This document shows, in pieces, positions 46,319 to 62,172 of a DNA stretch of 64,000 nt. The DNA is taken from contig JABYQB010000002.1 of assembly GCA_024648785.1 (NCBI GenBank), positions 1 through 64,000 on the forward strand, read 5' to 3'. Each line of letters opens with the position of its first letter. The first letter of the stretch is position 1. This DNA comes from Candidatus Westeberhardia cardiocondylae. GTDB lineage: Bacteria > Pseudomonadota > Gammaproteobacteria > Enterobacterales > Enterobacteriaceae. Position numbers and translations under genes: made by a program. The notes under the pieces were generated by a model, which saw only the letters and a list, made by a program, of their open reading frames with translations, was not told where the DNA came from and did not search any database.

Positions 46319-46855
46319 TTATTTGTGTAATATTAATGAATTAATAATTTCTTCTTTGGCTATTTTAGAATTTTTCCATGAATTAATTTTAACCCATTTT
46401 TTTTTTTCTAAATCTTTGTAATGTTTAAAAAAATAAGATATTTGTGTTTTTATGAATTTAGGGAACAGATTTATATCTGTTATTTTATTGTATTGTGTAG
46501 ATAATGTTTCATGTGGTACAGCTAATATTTTAACATCTTTTCCAGATTCATCTGTCATATCCAACATTCCTATAGGTTTACATCTTATTATTGTTCCTGG
46601 GTACAGAGGGTATGGTGTATGTACTAATACATCTAGAGGGTCTCCGTCGTGAGATAATGTATTATTTATATACCCGTAATTACATGGATATAGTAGTGTT
46701 GTTGGTATGAAACGATCTACAAATATATGTCCTGTTTCTTTGTTTATTTCATATTTTACTGGGTAAGTATTTGCAGGAATTTCAATTATTGCATATATGT
46801 CTTCAGGAGTATTTTCACCGGTTGGTACGTTGGAAAAATATTCATTTTTTTTCAT
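46319..46855 (-). CDS. ppa: Inorganic pyrophosphatase
   Basis: EIPANTYPVKYEINKETG, DRFIPTTLLYPCNYGYI, DGDPLDVLV. Confidence 0.97.
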   Translation of the reverse strand: MKKNEYFSNVPTGENTPEDIYAIIEIPANTYPVKYEINKETGHIFVDRFIPTTLLYPCNYGYINNTLSHDGDPLDVLVHTPYPLYPGTIIRCKPIGMLDMTDESGKDVKILAVPHETLSTQYNKITDINLFPKFIKTQISYFFKHYKDLEKKKWVKINSWKNSKIAKEEIINSLILHK

Positions 46856-47389
46856 ATTATTTATATTTTTATTAAGTTTGTTTAAAATTACATTATTTTA
46901 TTATATATTTTATTAAATTGGAGTTTTTCATTATTTATTAATTTTATTTTATTAAATTTAAAATATATTATTGTATAATAATAATGAAATTTTATTTTGT
47001 AAATAAGTTTTGTATTATTTAATATATAAAAATTTTATATTTTTACATTAAAAATTTCATGGATAATTTTTAATTAAATATTTTAATATGAATTTAAATA
47101 TAATTTTTAAAATATTAATTTTAATTTAAATAAATTATGTTTTTGTTTTTAAATATTAAGTTTGAATTATTTTTAATATTTAAATATTTTATTAATATTA
47201 AATATAAATTATATTTTTCATGTTAATTTTATTTTTTTACAAACAAAACCTAAAATTTACATAAAAATATATATAATATTTTTTATATTTTTTGTTTAAA
47301 AAAAATTATTTAAACAAAAATATAATAAGTTAAATTATGATATATAATTCAATATTTTGAATTACTAAAATAGTTAAAAGGATTATTTT

Positions 47390-47701
47390 ATGTATGCAAT
47401 ATTTCAGTATGGCGCAAAACAATATAAAGTGAGTAATAAACAAATTATTCGTTTTGAAAAAATAGATTTAGAAATTAATAAGATTTTAGTGTTTGATAAA
47501 ATTTTGATGGTTGTTGATAAACATAAAGTTAAAGTTGGTTATCCATTTATTAAAGATGTTAAAATTTTTGCAAATGTTTTAAAACATGGTCGTTTTGATA
47601 AAATTTTAATAATAAAATATAATAGACGTAAACATCATAAGAAAAGTTTAGGTCATCGTCAATGGTATACTGATGTTAAAATAAATAATATTGTTGTATA
47701 A
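47390..47701 (+). CDS. rplU: 50S ribosomal protein L21
   Basis: MYAIFQYGAKQYKVS...YNRRKHHKKSLGHRQ. Confidence 0.97.
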   Translation: MYAIFQYGAKQYKVSNKQIIRFEKIDLEINKILVFDKILMVVDKHKVKVGYPFIKDVKIFANVLKHGRFDKILIIKYNRRKHHKKSLGHRQWYTDVKINNIVV

Positions 47702-47748
47702 ATTGATATTTATTGTAATTTATATTTTAAAAATTATATAGGAAAGTT

Positions 47749-48000
47749 ATGGCACATAAAAAAGCTGGTGGTTCTACTAGAAATGGTAGAGATTCTTGTG
47801 GTAAACGCCTAGGTGTTAAGCATTTTGGTGGTGAATTAATTAAATCTGGTGTTATTATTGTAAGACAGCGTGGAACAAAGTTTCATGCAGGAATAAATGT
47901 TGGTTGTGGTCGTGATCATACTTTATTTGCATTGAGGTGTGGTAGAGTAAAATTTGAAGTTAAAGGTTATAAAAAAAGAAAGTTTGTTTCAGTTTTTTAG
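47749..48000 (+). CDS. rpmA: 50S ribosomal protein L27
   Basis: [24 protein letters not shown]. Confidence 0.98.
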   Translation: MAHKKAGGSTRNGRDSCGKRLGVKHFGGELIKSGVIIVRQRGTKFHAGINVGCGRDHTLFALRCGRVKFEVKGYKKRKFVSVF

Positions 48001-48051
48001 TTTTAGTTGTATTTTAAAATAATTTATATTTTTAATATATTTATATGTTAA

Positions 48052-49113
<1,062 letters not shown>

Positions 49114-49741
49114 TATTTATTTAGTTTAATTATATTTTGTATAGGTTAAATTAATATTTTTAGTTTTTTAGAATTTAAATATGTTTTGTTTTTTATTTTT
49201 ATTTTTTATTTATTTGTATTTTTGTTTTAATTTTTATTTTTTTAAAAATTTATTTATGTTTTAAAAAAATTAATAATTTATTTTATTTTTAACATTTATA
49301 TTATTAATTTAAAATATTTTATTAAACAAATTATTTATTTTAAATATTTTAATATTTTTATTTAAATTAATTGTAATATTAATGTATAAAATTTTATTTA
49401 TTATAAAATTTAATATTATATAAATTTTATTAAAATTGATTGTAAAAATACTTTATTTTTTTGAAAAACAAATTTATTATTTTTTATTATTTTGTTAATA
49501 TGTAAAATTTTTATTAGATAAATTATTCTATTATTGTAATTTGTTTTATATATTAAAATATAAAAATTATATATTTTACTAAATTTAATTTAGAATATAA
49601 CATATATTATTATATTGTAAATAAATTTTATAAACTTTGATAATTTATTTATGTACATAATAGTGAATTGTTAATTAAAAAATATATTGTGCATTTTTGT
49701 TTTTTTTCATTTTTGAAAGATTTGAAATATTAGAGGTATAT

Positions 49742-50218
49742 ATGAAAAAAATTCCAATGACTTTATGTGGCTTTAAACAGCTTCGTCAAGAACTTGAATA
49801 TCTTAAAAATATACGTCGATCTCAAATTATTGAATCTCTTTCTGAAGCAAGGAAACATGGTGATTTAAAAGAAAATGCTGAATATCATTCAGCTAGGGAA
49901 CAACAAGCTTTTTGTGAGTGTAGAATTCAAGAAATAGAAATTAAACTTTCACATTCTGAGATTATTGATGTAACTAAACTTACACCTAGTAATAGAGTAA
50001 TTTTTGGAGTAACTGTTAGTATAAATAATTTAGATACAAAAAGAATATATAAATATAAGATTGTTGGTGATGATGAAGCAGATTTTAAAAAAAATTTAAT
50101 TTCTATTAATTCTCCACTTGCTAGAGGTCTAGTTGGTAGAGAAGAGGGTGATGTTGTTGTTATTAGAACACCTCGAGGGAATGTGGAATATAAAATTGTT
50201 AAAGTTGAATATGTATGA
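49742..50218 (+). CDS. greA: Transcription elongation factor GreA (start at [10 protein letters not shown])
   Basis: [39 protein letters not shown]. Confidence 0.97.
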   Translation: MKKIPMTLCGFKQLRQELEYLKNIRRSQIIESLSEARKHGDLKENAEYHSAREQQAFCECRIQEIEIKLSHSEIIDVTKLTPSNRVIFGVTVSINNLDTKRIYKYKIVGDDEADFKKNLISINSPLARGLVGREEGDVVVIRTPRGNVEYKIVKVEYV

Positions 50219-50527
50219 TAATTATTAATATTTATTTTTTTATTAAAAAATTATTTATATAATTTTTATAGATTTTAATATTGATTATTTTGATGATATT
50301 ACTTATTAGTATAATATTTTAATGTCTATGTAATATAATAGATATTGTTAAAATATATAATTTTATAATAATATTTTATTTTATGTGTAAAATTTATTAA
50401 AATATTTTAATATTATTTATTTATATTTATTTTAATTTTCTAATTTAGTTAATGAAATTTTTTAAAAAAGCTAATATTATATTAATAAATTATTTAATGA
50501 TAAATAAAAATTACTAATAATTTTTGT

Positions 50528-51148
50528 ATGATTAAAAATCGTTCTTTAAGTTCTTTATCTTGGTTGCGAAGACACCGTAATGACATATATGTTCGTAAGT
50601 CAAAGTATCATGGATTTCGTTCTCGTTCCTGGTTTAAAATTTCTGAAATACAAAAAAAAGATAAAATATTTTATTCTGGTATGGTTGTAATAGAATTGGG
50701 TTCTTCACCTGGAGGTTGGTCGCAGTTTATATTGAATGAAATTGGAATTACAGGATATCTTGTTTCTTGTGATATAATTGAAATGAAAGTATTAGAAGGC
50801 ATGGATTTTGTACACGGTAATATTTATAATTTGAAAACGGTAAATAATATTTTGGGAAAAGTTAAAAATAGAAAAGTTCAAGTTGTTTTGTCTGATATAT
50901 CTCCAAATTTGAGTGGAATTTCAATAATTGACATTTCTAAATTTACATATCTTATAAAATTTTTATTATGTACATTTTATGATGTTATTTCTTCGAGAGG
51001 AAAATTTTTAATTAAAGTTTTTCAAGGTGAGGATTTTGAAGATTCATTAAAGGAAATAAGTTATTTGTTTAAAGAAGTAAAAATTCGTAAACCAAAATCT
51101 TCCAGATTTAATTCTCGGGAAGTGTATATTGTAGCTACCAAGAAATAA
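50528..51148 (+). CDS. rlmE: 23S rRNA Um2552 2'-O-methyltransferase
   Basis: SRSWFKISEIQKKDKIF, VIELGSSPGGWSQFIL, VLSDISPNLSG. Confidence 0.97.
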   Translation: MIKNRSLSSLSWLRRHRNDIYVRKSKYHGFRSRSWFKISEIQKKDKIFYSGMVVIELGSSPGGWSQFILNEIGITGYLVSCDIIEMKVLEGMDFVHGNIYNLKTVNNILGKVKNRKVQVVLSDISPNLSGISIIDISKFTYLIKFLLCTFYDVISSRGKFLIKVFQGEDFEDSLKEISYLFKEVKIRKPKSSRFNSREVYIVATKK

Positions 51149-51207
51149 AATAGGATGTGTTGTTTTTATTTTAAAATATTAAAATATGAGGTTAATTTTT
51201 AATTAAT

Positions 51208-53055
<1,848 letters not shown>

Positions 53056-53445
53056 TTAATGTTTTTTTAAAAAATTATTTACTTTTTTTATTTAATTTTT
53101 TTAATTTTGTTTGTTGTTTTTAGTTTATTTTATTACAAAATTTTTTACAATTTTATTGTATTAAGGATATGAGTATTCTAAATTTTATTTCATATTTATT
53201 TTATGATTATAATAAAATATATTAATTTATATATATATATTCTTATTAAGAAATGTATGATGTTTTGTGTTAATTTTTGATGATTTATCATTTATTGTAA
53301 ATATTTTTGTTTTATTTAATAAAAAATTATTTATATTTGTATAAAATAATTATTGCATTTGACTTATTATAAGTTATACTCATTATGTGTTTTATTTTTT
53401 TTAATAATTTTTTATTTTTATTTTTTAATATGGTGTAATACTATT

Positions 53446-53774
53446 ATGTATGAAATAATTTTAACAATTTTTTTGTTTGATATAATTTGTTTAGTAACAT
53501 TTATTATGTTACAACAAGGAAGAAGTATTGGATCAGGATATTCATTTAATACAAATAATTCTGATATTTTTTTATCATCTAGTTATGTTAGTAGTTTTAT
53601 GAATAAGGTTATTATTTTTTGTTCATTAGTTTTTTTTTGTTTAGTCTTTTATTAGTTAATTTTAATTATTATCAATATACAGATGAATGTAAATTGGGTT
53701 ATTTAGATAAAGATAAAGTTGAATGTGATAAAAATATTATTTTAGATAATTCTTTTGAAGATATACCGAATTAA
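53446..53774 (+). CDS. secG: SecG, frame interrupted at a T9 tract (53630-53638); +1 nt needed
   Basis: MYEIILTIFLFDIICLVTFIMLQQGRSIGSGYSF...; one extra T changes ..VFFCLVFY* into ..VFFLFSLLLVNFNYYQYTDECKLGYLDKDKVECDKNIILDNSFEDIPN*, keeping the E. coli C-terminal DIPN. Confidence 0.85.
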
Positions 53775-53801
53775 ATTTTAGTTGTTAATTTTTTAATTTA
53801 T

Positions 53802-53889
53802 GCCGAGGTGGTGGAATTGGTATACACGCTACTTTGAGGTGGTAGTTTCCCTTGTTCGGGTTTTGCAGGTTCAAATCCTGTCCTCGGTA
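53802..53889 (+). tRNA. leuU: tRNA-Leu (GAG), leuU-like
   Basis: Acceptor GCCGAGG/CCTCGGT, anticodon loop TTGAGGT, long variable arm CCC..GGG, TTCAAAT; in the secG-tRNA-Leu-tRNA-Met context of E. coli. Confidence 0.95.
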
Positions 53890-53903
53890 TTATATAATAT
53901 TTT

Positions 53904-53977
<74 letters not shown>

Positions 53978-54378
53978 CCTATTTTAAAATTTTAATATTA
54001 ATTCATATTTAAATTATAATTTTATTTAATTATTTTAATTATTATTTTTTTATATCTTTATAAGATATTTTATAAAAATTTTTAAAAAAATTTTTTGTTT
54101 TTATTAATTATCGTGTATCTATAAGTATTTAATTATAAATTTTATAATTTTATAGTTATTAAATTATTAGATTTTATATTTGTTACTATATTGTTAAAGT
54201 TTATTTTTATTATATTAGTGTTTTATTTTTTTAAAAAATCATTAATCATAAAATATAAAGTATAATTAATTTATTTAATAAATAATAAAATAATAAAAAT
54301 TTTAATTATTTATTTAATATTTAATGGTTTTAAAAAGTTATTTAAGATTTTTCATTATATATTTTAAGGATTATTAAG

Positions 54379-55869
54379 ATGAATAAAGAAGTTCTTTCTG
54401 TTATTGAATCTGTTTCTAATGAAAAATCTATTCCTAAAGAAAAGATTTTCGAAGCTTTAGAAACAGCTTTAACTATAGCAACTAAAAAACAATATGAATG
54501 TGATATTGATGTTAGAGTTGATATAAATAGAAAATCTGGAAATTTTACAACTTTTCGTCGTTGGTTGATTGTACAAAAAGTAATTTATCCAACACGAGAG
54601 ATTACTTTAGAGGCAGTACAAATAGAAAATCCAAAAGCAAGTGTTGGTGAATATGTTGAGGATGAAATGACATCTATTTCTTTTGATAGAATTTCCACAC
54701 AGACTGCTAAACAAGTTATTGTTCAAAAAGTTCGTTCTGCTGAAAGATTAATTATCATAAATCAATTTCGTAAATATGAAAATAAAATTGTACACGGAGT
54801 AGTAAAAAAAGTGAATAAAGATAATATTATTGTAGATTTAGGTAATCATGCAGATGCTATACTTTATCGTGATGATATATTACCAAAAGAAAATTTTAGA
54901 TTAGGTGACCGTATACGTGGAATTTTGTATGCAATTCGTCCAGAAGAAAAGGGTGTTCAGTTATTTATGAGTAGATCAAAAATAGAAATGTTATTGGAAT
55001 TGTTTCGTATTGAAGTTCCTGAGATAAATGAAGGAATTATAGAAATAAAATCTGTTGCTAGAGATCCAGGATTACGATCAAAGATTGCCGTTAAAACTAA
55101 AGATAAACGTATAGATCCTGTTGGAGCATGTGTTGGAATGCGTGGTTCTAGAGTGCAAGCTGTTTCTGATGAATTAAATGGTGAAAGAATAGATATTATT
55201 TTGTGGGATGATAATCCTGCTAAATTTGTAATTAATGCTATGTCACCTTCTGAAGTAAATTCTATTGTTTTAGATGAAGATAAACATACTATGGATATTG
55301 CAGTAGAAGTTAATAATCTTGCTAAAGCTATTGGTAAAAATGGACAAAATGTTCGTTTAGCTTCTCAAATTAGCGGGTGGGATTTAAATGTTATGACAAC
55401 GGAAGATTTGAATAAAAAACGTCAAGAAGAAATAATGTTGTCTTTAAATATTTTTACAACTAAACTAAATATTAGTGATAATATTGCTTTAATTTTAATA
55501 AATGCTGGTTTTTATTCTCTTGAAGAATTAGCTTATGTTCCTATTAATGAATTATTAGAAATAAAAGAAATTGAAAAAGAGACAATTTTGATGATTAGAG
55601 AAAAATCTAAAAATATTTTAACTACTTTTGCATTAAGTAATGAAGAGGATAATTTTGTAAAAAATGTTCCTTCTGAAGATTTGTTAATGTTACCAAAACT
55701 AGATCGTGATATGGCGTTTAAATTAGCTAAATTTGGTATTTGTACTTTAAAAGATCTTGCTGATCAAGGTGTTGATGATTTAATTGAGATTGATGGTTTA
55801 AATAGTAAAAAAGCAGGAGAACTAATTTTGGCTGCCAGAGATATTTGTTGGTTTAAAAATGATATATAG
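54379..55869 (+). CDS. nusA: Transcription factor NusA
   Basis: [16 protein letters not shown]..., [18 protein letters not shown]-terminal HhH repeats. Confidence 0.98.
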   Translation: MNKEVLSVIESVSNEKSIPKEKIFEALETALTIATKKQYECDIDVRVDINRKSGNFTTFRRWLIVQKVIYPTREITLEAVQIENPKASVGEYVEDEMTSISFDRISTQTAKQVIVQKVRSAERLIIINQFRKYENKIVHGVVKKVNKDNIIVDLGNHADAILYRDDILPKENFRLGDRIRGILYAIRPEEKGVQLFMSRSKIEMLLELFRIEVPEINEGIIEIKSVARDPGLRSKIAVKTKDKRIDPVGACVGMRGSRVQAVSDELNGERIDIILWDDNPAKFVINAMSPSEVNSIVLDEDKHTMDIAVEVNNLAKAIGKNGQNVRLASQISGWDLNVMTTEDLNKKRQEEIMLSLNIFTTKLNISDNIALILINAGFYSLEELAYVPINELLEIKEIEKETILMIREKSKNILTTFALSNEEDNFVKNVPSEDLLMLPKLDRDMAFKLAKFGICTLKDLADQGVDDLIEIDGLNSKKAGELILAARDICWFKNDI

Positions 55870-55899
55870 AATATTACATAATTATTATAAAGGAATATT

Positions 55900-58464
55900 A
55901 TGACAGATATAACAGTAAAGTTACTTTCTTTGGAAATTAATACTTCAGTTGATAGGTTGTTAAAACAATTTTCTGAAGCTGGTATAAATAAAACAGAGTT
56001 AGATTATGTAACTCAGAAAGAAAAAGAAATATTATTATTATATTTGAAAAATAATAAAGGTGATAATTTAAATGAATTGATTTTACAAAGAAAAAAACAT
56101 AGTTTATTAAATGTTTTTGGTGTGGGTGGTAAAAATAAATCTATTCAAGTTGAAATACGAAAAAAAAGGATTTTTTTAAAAAAATCAAGTTTTGTTCAAG
56201 AAAATCATATACGTAATAATGAAATATTAAATAAAAATAATGATATTAATCATATTGTAAATATTAAAAAAAATATTGATAATATTAAAAATTTAAAAAA
56301 TGTTAAAAATGTTTTTCCTCGTTCTTTAAAAGAAAAAAAAAATAATTTTGTTAGAGTTGATAAGGAAAAATTTTTTCAAAAGACTAAAAGGGGTCTTATT
56401 AAAGATAAAGATAAATGGAATAAAGCTTCTTTTTTAAAGAAAGCAAGTGTTATTGATCAAGATATAAATTTTAAAGATAATTGTTTTCATAATAGTAAAA
56501 AATATATGCATGATTTTGAAAACAATAGTAATAAATCGTATTGTCAAAGTAATAAGAATTCTGTAAAAGATAAAGATTTTTCTTATTATTTAGATTATAA
56601 AGTTTTTCGGAAAAATGATAATGATAGTATTTCAAACACTGTTAGTACTCAATATGAAAATAAAAAAAATAATATTTTTTCACGTAAAGCAAATATAAAT
56701 ACAAAAAAAAATAAAAAAAGACGTATAATTGTTGATGATTTTACCATATCGGAATTATCTAATAAAATTTCTGTGAAATCTTCAGAAGTTATGAAGATTG
56801 TTAGTAAATTAAATATTGGTATTGTAAACGTTAATCAAAAAATTCCAAAAAAAATTGTAAAATTTATTGTAGAAAAATTTGGTTATCAAGTTGTTCTTCA
56901 TAAGAAAGATTTTTTAGAAGATTCCATAGTATCTTACAGAAAGTTGCATAATGATAGTTTTATTTCTTTACCAAGAGCTCCTGTAGTTACTATAATGGGG
57001 CATGTTGATCATGGAAAAACTTCATTATTAGATTATATTCGTTCGGAAAAAACAATTTTAAAAGAAATTGGAGGAATTACTCAAAGAATTGGAGCATATC
57101 ATGTAAAAACTAATAATGGAATTATTACTTTTATTGATACACCAGGTCATGAAGCATTTAGTTTAATGAGAATGAGAGGTGCGAATATTACAGATATTGT
57201 AGTATTAGTTATAGCTATAGATGATGGTTTAATGCCACAAACTATTGAGTCAATTCAGTATGCTAAGAAAGCACAGGTTCCAATAATAGTAGCTATCAAT
57301 AAAATTGATAAATTAACAACAAATTTAGATAATATTAAAAAAGAATTGTTTACTTATGGTATTCAATCGGAAGATTGGGGGGGTGAAAATCAATTTGTAT
57401 GTATTTCTGCTAAATTTGGAACAGGTATTGATGATTTATTGTGTGCCATTTTAGCTCAAGCTGAAATTATGGAATTAAAATCTGTTTATGATTGTATGGC
57501 TTCTGGTATAGTTATTGATTCATATTTAAATAGAGGGTATGGACCAATTACTACTATATTGGTTAAAGAAGGTACAATTAAAAAAGGTGATATTGTATTA
57601 TGTGGTTTGGAATATGGAAGAATAAGAGCTATTCGTGATGAATTTGGTAGAAATATTATTTCTGCAGGCCCTTCAACTCCTGTTGAAATTATTGGTTTAT
57701 CAAATGTTACTATTGTTGGTGATAAAGCCATTGTTGTTGATAACGAAAGAAAAGCTAAAGCAGTAGCTATTAATCGTAAGGAAAAATTTAAAGAGTTGAA
57801 ATTATATAATCAAGAAAAAAAATCGGTATCGGGAAATATTTTTACTAAAATTAAAAATAATAAAGTAATTATATATAACATTGTATTAAAAACTGATACT
57901 CAAGGTTCTCTTGAAGCAATTAGTAATTCTTTATTAATTTTATCTAATGAGTTAATTAAAATTAAAATAATTGGGTGTGGTGTTGGTGATGTTACAGATA
58001 GTGATGTTATGTTAGCATTATCAGCTAACTCTGTATTAATTGGGTTTAATGTTCGTCTTGTTACATTAATTCGTGAATCTTTTTATGAAGAACGTATAGA
58101 TATTCGTATGTATTCGATTATTTATAATTTAATAGATGATATTAAAAATGAAATATCCAAAATTTTGTCATTAAAATGTGATAAACAAATTATTGGTTTA
58201 GCTAGGGTTCAAAATGTTTTTAGTTCTGTTATATTTGATATTGTTTGTGGTTGTATTGTAATTAAAGGTGTTTTGAAAAAGAATAATAATATGTGTATAT
58301 TTCGTAATAAAAATATTATATATGAAGGTAAATTGGAATCTTTACGTCGTTTTAAAAATGATGTTGATGAAGTTAATTGTGGCATGGAGTGTGGTATTGG
58401 TATTAAAAATTTTTCTGATATTCATTTGGGTGATATTATAAAGGTATTTGATAATAAAATTTAA
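55900..58464 (+). CDS. infB: Translation initiation factor IF-2
   Basis: VTIMGHVDHGKTSLLDYI, DTPGHEAF, NKIDK. Confidence 0.98.
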   Translation: MTDITVKLLSLEINTSVDRLLKQFSEAGINKTELDYVTQKEKEILLLYLKNNKGDNLNELILQRKKHSLLNVFGVGGKNKSIQVEIRKKRIFLKKSSFVQENHIRNNEILNKNNDINHIVNIKKNIDNIKNLKNVKNVFPRSLKEKKNNFVRVDKEKFFQKTKRGLIKDKDKWNKASFLKKASVIDQDINFKDNCFHNSKKYMHDFENNSNKSYCQSNKNSVKDKDFSYYLDYKVFRKNDNDSISNTVSTQYENKKNNIFSRKANINTKKNKKRRIIVDDFTISELSNKISVKSSEVMKIVSKLNIGIVNVNQKIPKKIVKFIVEKFGYQVVLHKKDFLEDSIVSYRKLHNDSFISLPRAPVVTIMGHVDHGKTSLLDYIRSEKTILKEIGGITQRIGAYHVKTNNGIITFIDTPGHEAFSLMRMRGANITDIVVLVIAIDDGLMPQTIESIQYAKKAQVPIIVAINKIDKLTTNLDNIKKELFTYGIQSEDWGGENQFVCISAKFGTGIDDLLCAILAQAEIMELKSVYDCMASGIVIDSYLNRGYGPITTILVKEGTIKKGDIVLCGLEYGRIRAIRDEFGRNIISAGPSTPVEIIGLSNVTIVGDKAIVVDNERKAKAVAINRKEKFKELKLYNQEKKSVSGNIFTKIKNNKVIIYNIVLKTDTQGSLEAISNSLLILSNELIKIKIIGCGVGDVTDSDVMLALSANSVLIGFNVRLVTLIRESFYEERIDIRMYSIIYNLIDDIKNEISKILSLKCDKQIIGLARVQNVFSSVIFDIVCGCIVIKGVLKKNNNMCIFRNKNIIYEGKLESLRRFKNDVDEVNCGMECGIGIKNFSDIHLGDIIKVFDNKI

Positions 58465-58546
58465 AAATAATATGATTATTACTATATTTTATTTATTAAA
58501 TAGTTTAATAAAATATTTTTGATGAAATTTTGAGGTTGTAGATTTT

Positions 58547-58906
58547 ATGTTTAAAGAATACAATCGTACACATAAAGTTGCTAGAGAAATACATAGAAAT
58601 GTTTCTTGTATTTTACAACGTGTAGTTCAAGATCCTAGAATTGGAATAGTTACTATTACTGAAGTTAATATGTCACGAGATTTATGTTATGCAAAGATTT
58701 TCGTAACTTTTCTTAATTATAAGAAACAAAAAGAAATAAAAATTGCGATTAAATTATTACAAAATATGTCTGGTTTGATTCGTTTTTTAATATTAAAATA
58801 TATTAACCTTAGATTTGTTCCAAAATTAATTTTTATGTATGATTATTCTTTATTAAATGGTATTAAGATATTTAAATTAGTTGATAAGTCCTGTAAAAAT
58901 AAGTAA
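58547..58906 (+). CDS. rbfA: Ribosome-binding factor A
   Basis: RTHKVAREIHRNVSCILQ...DPRIGIVTITEVNMSRDLCYAKIFVTF. Confidence 0.95.
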   Translation: MFKEYNRTHKVAREIHRNVSCILQRVVQDPRIGIVTITEVNMSRDLCYAKIFVTFLNYKKQKEIKIAIKLLQNMSGLIRFLILKYINLRFVPKLIFMYDYSLLNGIKIFKLVDKSCKNK

Positions 58907-59157
58907 TATTTTTTTTTATGTGTTTAATATACATTAATAATTCAATAATATTTTTTATAATTTTTTAATTTTATTTTTTATTTATTAGTTTGTGTTTTAG
59001 TCTATTAATTAGAAATTAAAATATTTATTATGTAATTTTATTCTATTATTAATTAGAAAAGTAAATTTTGTAACTATTTTAAACTTAAATTTTGTATTTT
59101 ATAACAAAATCATTTTTTTAATTTATGATTTATTTAATTTTGGGTGATAATTATATT

Positions 59158-59427
59158 ATGAATGAATGTAAGTTATTAAAAAAAAATATTATTTTAAAAT
59201 TTGGTGATTCTATAAAAAATAGTGGTTCTTCTGAAGTTCAAATTGCTATTTTGACTTATAGAATTAATTATTTAAATATTCATTTTTCACATCATAAAAA
59301 AGATTACCATAGTCGTTTTGGTTTGTTCCGCATGATTTCTAAAAGAAGAAAATTGCTTGATTATTTAAAAAATCAAGATTTTAATAAGTATATTAATTTA
59401 ATAAAAGAATTAGGTTTACGTCGTTAA
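59158..59427 (+). CDS. rpsO: 30S ribosomal protein S15 (start near ATG 59158)
   Basis: GDSIKNSGSSEVQIAILTYRINYLNIHFSHHKKDYHSRFGLFRMISKRRKLLDYLK. Confidence 0.96.
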   Translation: MNECKLLKKNIILKFGDSIKNSGSSEVQIAILTYRINYLNIHFSHHKKDYHSRFGLFRMISKRRKLLDYLKNQDFNKYINLIKELGLRR

Positions 59428-59630
59428 AATATAAATAATTTTTAATATTGATTAAATATTGTATTTCAAAAAAATAAATTATTATAAAATATAAATATAT
59501 TAGTTGAAAGTATTTTAATGATACTGTTATAATTCACTATATTATATTTTTAATAAAATTTATTTTATAAAATTTCATTTTGAAAATATATTTTTTATTT
59601 TAATTTATTGTATTAAAAAAGGAAAATATT

Positions 59631-61727
59631 TTGTTAAGTTCTGTTGCTAAAAAATTTAAATATGGAAAACATAATATTATTATAGAAACAGGAATGATTG
59701 CTAAACAAGCATCATCTTCTGTTTTGGTTAATATGGATGATACAGTAGTTCTTGTAACTGTGGTCGGGGACAAAAAAATAAAGCCTGGTCAATTATTTTT
59801 TCCGTTAATTGTTAATTATCAAGAAAGGACTTATGCTGCTGGAAGATTTCCTGGTGGGTTTTTTCGTAGGGAGGGTAGACCAAGCGAGAATGAGATATTA
59901 ATTTCTAGATTAATTGATCGACCAATTCGTCCTTTATTTCCTAAAAATTTTTTTTATGAAGTTCAGATTGTTGCAACTGTAATGTCTATTAATCCTCAAG
60001 TAAATCCAGATATTGTTGCAATTATTGGTTCTTCTGCCGCACTTAGTTTGTCTGATATTCCATTTTATGGACCTATTGGAGCATCTCGTGTTGGTTATAT
60101 TAATAATAAATACGTTTTAAATCCTACTGTTAATGATTTAAAAGAAAGTGAATTAGATTTGATTATTTCAGGAACTTGTGATTCTGTATTGATGGTTGAA
60201 TCTGAATCAAAATTATTAAATGAAGATCAAATTTTCGGAGCAATTGTTTACGGACAGGAAAAACAAAAAATAATAATTGAACAAATTAATGAATTAGTGT
60301 CAAAAGTTGGTAAAACAAAATGGATATGGAATACATATGAAAATTATGATGACATAAAAACAAAGATTTTCAAACTAGCTAAATTTAAATTAGAAAAAGC
60401 TTATAAAATTTCTAATAAAGATAAAAGATATACTACTATTGAATCCATTAAAATGTATGTTAAAGACATTTTATGTCGTGAAGGAAATAATTGTGATGAA
60501 AATATTTTTCATAATTTTTTTAATGATTTAGAGAAGAGTATTTTTAGAAAACGTATTTTAAATGGAGAACCTCGATTAGATGGTAGAAAAAGTAATATGA
60601 TTCGTAATGTTGATATGAATGTAGGTATTTTTCCAAGAACTCATGGATCTTCAATATTCACTAAAGGTGAAACTCAAGTTTTAGTTATTGTTACTCTTGG
60701 TACTGAAAGAGATGCACAAAATATTGATTCATTAATAGGTGACAGAATAGATCGTTTTTTGTTTCATTATAATTTTCCATCTTATTGTGTTGGTGAAATA
60801 GGTATGGTTGGTCCACCAAAACGTCGTGAAATTGGTCATGGGAAATTGATAAAGAAATCTATTCTACCTGTTATGCCAAGTTTGGAAGATTTTCCATATA
60901 CTGTTCGTGTTGTTTCAGAAATTACTGAATCAAATGGTTCTTCATCTATGGCATCTGTATGTGGGGCATCTCTTGCATTAATGGATGCTGGAGTACCTAT
61001 AAAAACGTCAGTTGCTGGTGTTGCAATGGGATTAGTTAAAGATGGAAATCGTTTTGAAATATTGTCAGATATTTTAGGAAATGAAGATCATTTTGGAGAT
61101 ATGGATTTTAAAATTTCTGGATCAAAAATTGGTATTACTGCATTGCAAATGGATATTAAAATACTTGATATAAATTACGATATTGTTCGTATGTCTTTAT
61201 TAAAGGCAAGAGTCGCTTTATTGTCTATAATTGATGATATGGAAAAAGTTATTAAATATCCAAAAAGAGATATTTCTAAATTTGCTCCTCGTATTTATCT
61301 TATGAAGATTAATCCTGATAAAATAAGAGATGTTATTGGTAAAGGTGGTTCTATTGTTCGTTCTTTGACTGAAGAAACAGGTACTGTAATTGAAATTAAG
61401 GAAGATGGTATTATAAAAATAGCTGCAATAGATGTTGAAAAAGCTAAATATGTTATTCGTCGCATTGAAGATATTGTTACTACAAAAATTGAAGTAGATC
61501 GAATTTATAATGGAAAAGTAACTAGAATAGTACATTTTGGTGCATTTGTTTCTATTATTGGTGGTAAGGAAGGTTTAGTACATATTTCACAAATTTCTGA
61601 TCAACATGTAAAAAAAGTAGATGATTACTTAAAATTAGGACAAAAAGTATCTGTGAAGGTTTTAGAAATAGATAATCAAGGACGTGTGCGTTTAAGTATT
61701 AAAAAAGCTAATAATATTAAATTTTAG
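59631..61727 (+). CDS. pnp: Polynucleotide phosphorylase (TTG start)
   Basis: [50 protein letters not shown]-type region, KH (IRDVIGKGG) and S1 domains. Confidence 0.98.
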   Translation: MLSSVAKKFKYGKHNIIIETGMIAKQASSSVLVNMDDTVVLVTVVGDKKIKPGQLFFPLIVNYQERTYAAGRFPGGFFRREGRPSENEILISRLIDRPIRPLFPKNFFYEVQIVATVMSINPQVNPDIVAIIGSSAALSLSDIPFYGPIGASRVGYINNKYVLNPTVNDLKESELDLIISGTCDSVLMVESESKLLNEDQIFGAIVYGQEKQKIIIEQINELVSKVGKTKWIWNTYENYDDIKTKIFKLAKFKLEKAYKISNKDKRYTTIESIKMYVKDILCREGNNCDENIFHNFFNDLEKSIFRKRILNGEPRLDGRKSNMIRNVDMNVGIFPRTHGSSIFTKGETQVLVIVTLGTERDAQNIDSLIGDRIDRFLFHYNFPSYCVGEIGMVGPPKRREIGHGKLIKKSILPVMPSLEDFPYTVRVVSEITESNGSSSMASVCGASLALMDAGVPIKTSVAGVAMGLVKDGNRFEILSDILGNEDHFGDMDFKISGSKIGITALQMDIKILDINYDIVRMSLLKARVALLSIIDDMEKVIKYPKRDISKFAPRIYLMKINPDKIRDVIGKGGSIVRSLTEETGTVIEIKEDGIIKIAAIDVEKAKYVIRRIEDIVTTKIEVDRIYNGKVTRIVHFGAFVSIIGGKEGLVHISQISDQHVKKVDDYLKLGQKVSVKVLEIDNQGRVRLSIKKANNIKF

Positions 61728-61885
61728 ATAAATAATAAGGAATTAATATTTTTTATTGTTTTATTTTTATATTTTATATTTTATTTTTTGAGTTAAAAAT
61801 TATATTTAAGGTAATTAAATAAGAATTAGAAATAATTATTTTATTGAAATATAATTTTAAATTTTATTTTTATATTAAAAAAAAT

Positions 61886-62104
61886 TTATTTATCTCTAAA
61901 TATAATTCGACCTTTTTTTAAGTCATACGGAGTTAATTCTACAATTACTTTATCACCTGTTAAGATTCTAATATAATTTTTTCTAATTTTACCAGATATA
62001 TGTGCAATTATTGTGTGACCGTTTTCTAATATTACACGAAACATAGTATTAGGTAATGTATTTATAACTGTTCCTGTCATTTCAATATTATTTTTTTTGG
62101 ACAT
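61886..62104 (-). CDS. infA: Translation initiation factor IF-1
   Basis: [62 protein letters not shown]. Confidence 0.98.
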   Translation of the reverse strand: MSKKNNIEMTGTVINTLPNTMFRVILENGHTIIAHISGKIRKNYIRILTGDKVIVELTPYDLKKGRIIFRDK

Positions 62105-62172
62105 ATTTTACCTATTTATGATAAAAATTATAATGTTTGTAATATAATGTATTGTAATAAAATTTTTTATTA

